Origin: Propionibacteriaceae bacterium
GTDB taxonomy: Bacteria; Actinomycetota; Actinomycetes; Propionibacteriales; Propionibacteriaceae
Reading direction: 5' to 3'
DNA length: 10,345 nt
Assembly: GCA_003153855.1 (NCBI GenBank)
Contig: PMBM01000041.1
Location: 2,860 to 13,204 of the forward strand
This document shows, piece by piece, positions 7,503 to 10,345 of this stretch. The notes under the pieces were generated by a model. It did not search any database and was not told the DNA's origin. It saw nothing but the letters and a program-made list of their open reading frames with translations. Numbering within the stretch: position 1 is the stretch's first letter; each line of letters opens with the position of its first letter. The position numbers were made by a program, and so were the translations under genes.

Positions 7503-7508
7503 CAGTTC

Positions 7509-8525
7509 ATGGCAACCAGCGTTCCAGCGACCACGATCCTTGACGTGGCCCGGGTCGCCGGCGTCTCCCGACAGACCGTGACCCGAGCACTCAACGGCCT
7601 TCCCGACATCAGCGCCGCAACGCGCGAACGGGTCGTTCAGGTTGCCCGTCAGCTGAACTACCGCCCCAACCGGGCCGCGCAAGGCTTAGTGCGTGGTCGC
7701 GACGTAACCATCGGCCTGGTCCTGGAAGACCTTCGCAACCCGTACTATCCCGAGCTCGCATCAGCGCTGAGCCGCATCGCTTCGGACCACGGTTGGAGCG
7801 TGATCCTGTGCGACATCGGAGACGACGAACAAAAGTCCCGGGCTCGGCTCGAATCGATGGTGCAGCGTGTTGACGCGCTGGTGCTGACAGGCTGCCGCAC
7901 GGAAACCGTTGGGCTTCTCCCACATGATGCGCTTCGCCGGAGGGCCCTCGGCATTCCCATTGTCATCCTGGATGGTTCGCCGGACGATCAGGCGGATGCC
8001 GTTGTCGAGATCGACTACCAGGCAGGTGTTCGTGCGGCCCTCGATCACTTGACTGCCAGTGGACGTCGACGGATTGCCATGATCGATTCAAGCCACATCG
8101 CGTCACCGCGACGTGAGTCGTACCGCGACTACCTGCGCGAGCACAAGCTGCCATGGACCAGTCGATCCGAGTTCCGCGCCGACGAAACCCATGAGGGGGG
8201 AGTCAGCGCAGCTCAGGAGCTGCTCGGTGACTACCCGGAGGCGGATGCCGTCCTGGTGTACAACGACGTCATGGCGATCGGCGCGCTGAAAGGGTTCGCG
8301 CGGGCCGGGACTGCCGTACCCGGCGACATCGCGGTGGTGGGCACGGACGGCTTGGACGTCGGGACCCTCGTCACACCAGAGCTCACGAGCCTTTCGATCG
8401 ACAAGACGGCACTCGCACAGCACGCCATCGAGCTCGTGGACAACATCCTCTCCGGCCGTACACCCGCCGGCTCGCGTCAACGCCGTCGCATCGGCCTCAC
8501 CCTGGTGGTGCGCGAGTCCGCCTGA
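7509..8525 (+). CDS. LacI-family transcriptional regulator
   Basis: Cytoplasmic ligand-responsive repressor of 338 aa, the standard LacI/GalR length. Residues 8-30 (TTILDVARVAGVSRQTVTRALNG in outline) form the N-terminal helix-turn-helix. The DNA-binding domain continues through ATRERV and LNYRPNRAA, and the hinge helix is around 54-63 with its conserved Leu at 60. The periplasmic-binding-protein-like effector domain starts at VTIGLVLEDLRNPYYPEL (66-83) and includes the family phrases VDALVLTG, DGS, GRRRIAMI, DAVLVYNDVMAIGAL and GDIAVVGTDGLDVG. The start at 7509 gives the HTH its usual offset from the N-terminus. It is divergent from the YbjJ-like transporter, and the 18-bp palindrome between them is the probable binding site. 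The effector, probably a sugar or related metabolite in this family, cannot be predicted. Confidence 0.95.
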   Translation: MATSVPATTILDVARVAGVSRQTVTRALNGLPDISAATRERVVQVARQLNYRPNRAAQGLVRGRDVTIGLVLEDLRNPYYPELASALSRIASDHGWSVILCDIGDDEQKSRARLESMVQRVDALVLTGCRTETVGLLPHDALRRRALGIPIVILDGSPDDQADAVVEIDYQAGVRAALDHLTASGRRRIAMIDSSHIASPRRESYRDYLREHKLPWTSRSEFRADETHEGGVSAAQELLGDYPEADAVLVYNDVMAIGALKGFARAGTAVPGDIAVVGTDGLDVGTLVTPELTSLSIDKTALAQHAIELVDNILSGRTPAGSRQRRRIGLTLVVRESA

Positions 8526-8534
8526 TCAGGCTGC

Positions 8535-8571
8535 GGCGGCTTGGCCGCCTCACGGCACCACAGCTGCCGTG
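8535..8571 (+). terminator. Two consecutive hairpins after the lacI-type gene, possible terminator
   Basis: GGCGGC (8535-8540) pairs with GCCGCC (8544-8549) around a TTG loop. Immediately after, CACGGCA (8551-8557) pairs perfectly with TGCCGTG (8565-8571) around seven bases. Both lie within 50 bases of the stop codon. No T-run follows, which is common for actinobacterial terminators but lowers certainty. Confidence 0.5.
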
Positions 8572-9092
8572 TCGCGGCCATCGCCTCGCGATGAGGCCCA
8601 GAAGATGGCAACCGACTCGACGCGCCCCTCGCCCGGTTCGGCACCCGCAGCCCCACCAGACGACCATCAGACGTTCGAATAGGTCCGTGCTCCGTGCCGC
8701 CCTGGTCGGCGCGCTCGGATCACTGACGCGACCCTCGACCTGGTCGCATCACACGGCTCCGTTGGTTCCTCCCGACGAGATCACCGAAGAGGTCGTTCGC
8801 CGCACGACTACCCCTCGAATCCCCAATTCGGGGACACGCCAGCCGCGCTAGTGGAACGCACGACTTTCGGCACGATGAACCGCGATGACCGCGGCAGATC
8901 CGTACGTTCCCCGCGAGAGCGCGACACGCGGCGAGATGACGTCCCCACCCGCGTTGTAGCCCGTGCCGTGCCAGCGGTCCTGACGAGACCTGGATCCTGT
9001 TGGCGGTGTGCGAGCTGTATCTCCTGGGCTGGCCGCGGCTCTTCTTGTGCATCCGCTTGATCATCGACGCGGGTTGGTGGTCACACCGAATT

Positions 9093-9099
9093 GAGGAGG
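9093..9099 (+). promoter_or_regulatory. Shine-Dalgarno that sets the start of the HELVE/DUF3892 gene
   Basis: GAGGAGG lies five bases before the ATG at 9105. The frame is open further upstream to a TTG at 9000, but that start has no ribosome site. The ATG at 9105 is therefore preferred. Confidence 0.8.
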
Positions 9100-9104
9100 A
9101 TGCC

Positions 9105-10307
9105 ATGCCGAAGAAGCCTGTATCGACGGAGGGTTCCGTGCCGACTGGTTCGCCAAGGGAACGACGGTGGATTGTGAGCGACGGTGGGGGAGCTGTGCCC
9201 GACACGTTCCGGCGAGCGACCAAGATCGACCTGACCGCGGGGACGGGTAAGGCGGGAGTCCAGCCTGGTCCGGGCGGGACGGATCTTGTCGTTCAGAAGT
9301 TCTCGAACGCCGGAGACGCGCCGTCGACCACGACGGTGACCGCGGGAAGCGGGAAGCGGCTGAGGAACACGGTCGTGAACCTGATCTTCTGGGGCGACGC
9401 GTGGCAGACGAACCCTGCGCCGAACCCGTCGCTGGACCAGGTGGTCAGTGACGCAGCAGCGATCATGGCGGGCCCGTACCAGCTTCGGGTGTCCCAGTAC
9501 GGTGCGACGGCGGCCCGGCTGGGCACGGTCTTCGTGTCGGTCCCAGGCAACAACCCGCCGACCAGCTACAAGACCTCCGATGTCGCGACCCTGATCACCG
9601 ACAGCATCGAAGGGGGTGCCCTGCCCGAGCCGGACGAGGAGACATCGGATGTGCTCCACGTCGTGTTCATGCCGCCCGGGACCACCGCACCGCCGAACCT
9701 GGGTGGTCTGCACACGTACGCGAACTACTCCGACTATGACTTCCCATTCGACATCGACATCAACGACCGGTCGCACTTTGCGTGGGTGGCTTTCGGGTCT
9801 CGAGCCAACATCTCCTCGGTCTTCTCCCACGAGCTGGTCGAGTCACTGACCGACCCGGAAGGCGACGGGATCCAGGTCAACCCGACCAACTCGAGCAACT
9901 GGAATGAGATCGGCGACGTGTGCTCGAGCCGGGGAACCGTCAACGGTGTCACCGTCCAGTCGTACTGGTCCCAGAGTGACCAAGCCTGTGTGATCCCGGC
10001 CGACATTGCCTTGGACATGCAGATCACCTGCATCCACAAGGCTCCACGCAACGACCCGTACCACCCGATCCGGGAAGTCGGCGGCGTCAACCAGACACAG
10101 AACATCTCGTTCCGGATGAGCCAAGCCGACTGCATCCGCTCGATCGATCGAGGCAACCACTTCTTCGTGATCGGTCCCGACGGCGCACGCGCCGAGGTAC
10201 GGGTCTTCATCCATTTCCCGCCGTGGAGCCTGCAGGGGATCCGCTACATCGCCACCGTGGCGGACAACTCCCGCGCCGACAACCTCTTGTCGTTGCCCGA
10301 GTGCTGA
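9105..10307 (+). CDS. Putative metal-binding HELVE-domain protein with C-terminal DUF3892-like domain
   Basis: A 400-aa protein of unknown function. Residues 1-85 are polar, Gly/Thr-rich and probably disordered, with no signal peptide or membrane segment. The core (about 87-298) starts with VVNLIFWGDAW. It contains SHELVESLTDPEGDG (241-255), whose H242, E243 and E246 resemble an HExxE metal site, followed by SSNWNEIGDVC (263-273) and VQSYWSQSDQACVIP (284-298). The HELxExxTxP signature recalls the EXORDIUM/PHI-1 group and uncharacterised bacterial proteins. The match is by motif only, and no peptidase activity can be claimed. Residues about 304-400, from DMQITCIHK to the end ADNLLSLPEC, match the DUF3892 pattern (ITCI at the start, DNLLSLPEC at the end). 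C273 and C295 might form a disulfide if the protein leaves the cytoplasm. It follows a long gene-poor region and appears monocistronic within the window. Confidence 0.85.
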   Translation: MPKKPVSTEGSVPTGSPRERRWIVSDGGGAVPDTFRRATKIDLTAGTGKAGVQPGPGGTDLVVQKFSNAGDAPSTTTVTAGSGKRLRNTVVNLIFWGDAWQTNPAPNPSLDQVVSDAAAIMAGPYQLRVSQYGATAARLGTVFVSVPGNNPPTSYKTSDVATLITDSIEGGALPEPDEETSDVLHVVFMPPGTTAPPNLGGLHTYANYSDYDFPFDIDINDRSHFAWVAFGSRANISSVFSHELVESLTDPEGDGIQVNPTNSSNWNEIGDVCSSRGTVNGVTVQSYWSQSDQACVIPADIALDMQITCIHKAPRNDPYHPIREVGGVNQTQNISFRMSQADCIRSIDRGNHFFVIGPDGARAEVRVFIHFPPWSLQGIRYIATVADNSRADNLLSLPEC

Positions 10308-10345
10308 ATTTGCACTGTCCCGCCGACAAAAGGTTCCATGTCTAT

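Larger units (their letters stand above)
8526..9104. other. Long intergenic region without a convincing gene
   Basis: This stretch begins with two hairpins directly behind the lacI-type stop and ends with the Shine-Dalgarno of the next gene. In between, no frame shows a recognisable domain, good ribosome site or typical codon use. A 25-codon frame from the ATG at 8605 and an open stretch to 8851 in another frame look like fragments. TCCCC-AATTC-GGGGA (8820-8834 region) is a small dyad. It may be an eroded gene, but no family is recognised. Confidence 0.5.

Noticed and set aside
8812..8840. tRNA T-arm-like TCGAATCCCC suggesting an attachment site
   Set aside because: The flanking bases do not form a T-stem or acceptor stem, and no integrase or second copy is in the window.
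9000..9104. TTG start giving a 35-residue hydrophobic extension to the HELVE/DUF3892 protein
   Set aside because: No ribosome site at the TTG, while GAGGAGG sits at ideal distance from the ATG at 9105.
8720..9223. 167-codon minus-strand frame across the gene-poor region
   Set aside because: No domain, no good ribosome site, and it overlaps the 5' end of a well-supported gene.

Overview
The window looks like chromosomal DNA of a high-GC actinobacterium. It is strongly GC-rich, uses some GTG/TTG-type starts, and has two regulator genes with no Shine-Dalgarno sequence directly behind a -10-like hexamer. It also carries an actinobacterial-style HrpA helicase. I cannot name the genus. All family calls come from reading the translations; nothing was searched.

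Layout. Positions 1-3401 (+) hold the C-terminal three quarters of an HrpA-type DEAH-box RNA helicase whose start lies outside the window. A 481-base gap (3402-3882) follows. It contains a broken isochorismatase-family hydrolase on the minus strand (3586-3865) and a 16-bp tandem repeat. Next is a divergent pair: a DHA2-like 14-TM MFS exporter (3883-5310, -) and a MarR-family regulator (5366-5818, +). They share a 55-bp intergenic region almost filled by a 42-bp imperfect dyad. A second divergent pair follows: a YbjJ-like 12-TM MFS transporter (6059-7354, -) and a LacI-family regulator (7509-8525, +), with a perfect 18-bp palindrome between them. After 579 bases with no convincing gene (8526-9104) comes a 400-aa protein (9105-10307, +). 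It joins a putative metal-binding HELVE domain to a C-terminal DUF3892-like domain.

How the genes work together. The middle of the window consists of two independent regulator/transporter cassettes. In the first, MarR probably represses both itself and the exporter, with release by a small (often phenolic or aromatic) ligand. The hydrolase remnant directly behind the exporter suggests an ancestral exporter-plus-hydrolase operon whose second gene has decayed: no start codon, a one-base frameshift and loss of the C-terminal half. In the second, LacI probably controls the transporter, and perhaps itself, through the 18-bp operator. Neither substrate can be deduced from sequence. The helicase and the HELVE/DUF3892 protein seem functionally unrelated to these cassettes. 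The most novel item is the HELVE/DUF3892 protein, an architecture I do not know to be characterised. No mobile-element gene, CRISPR array, rRNA or tRNA was recognised.
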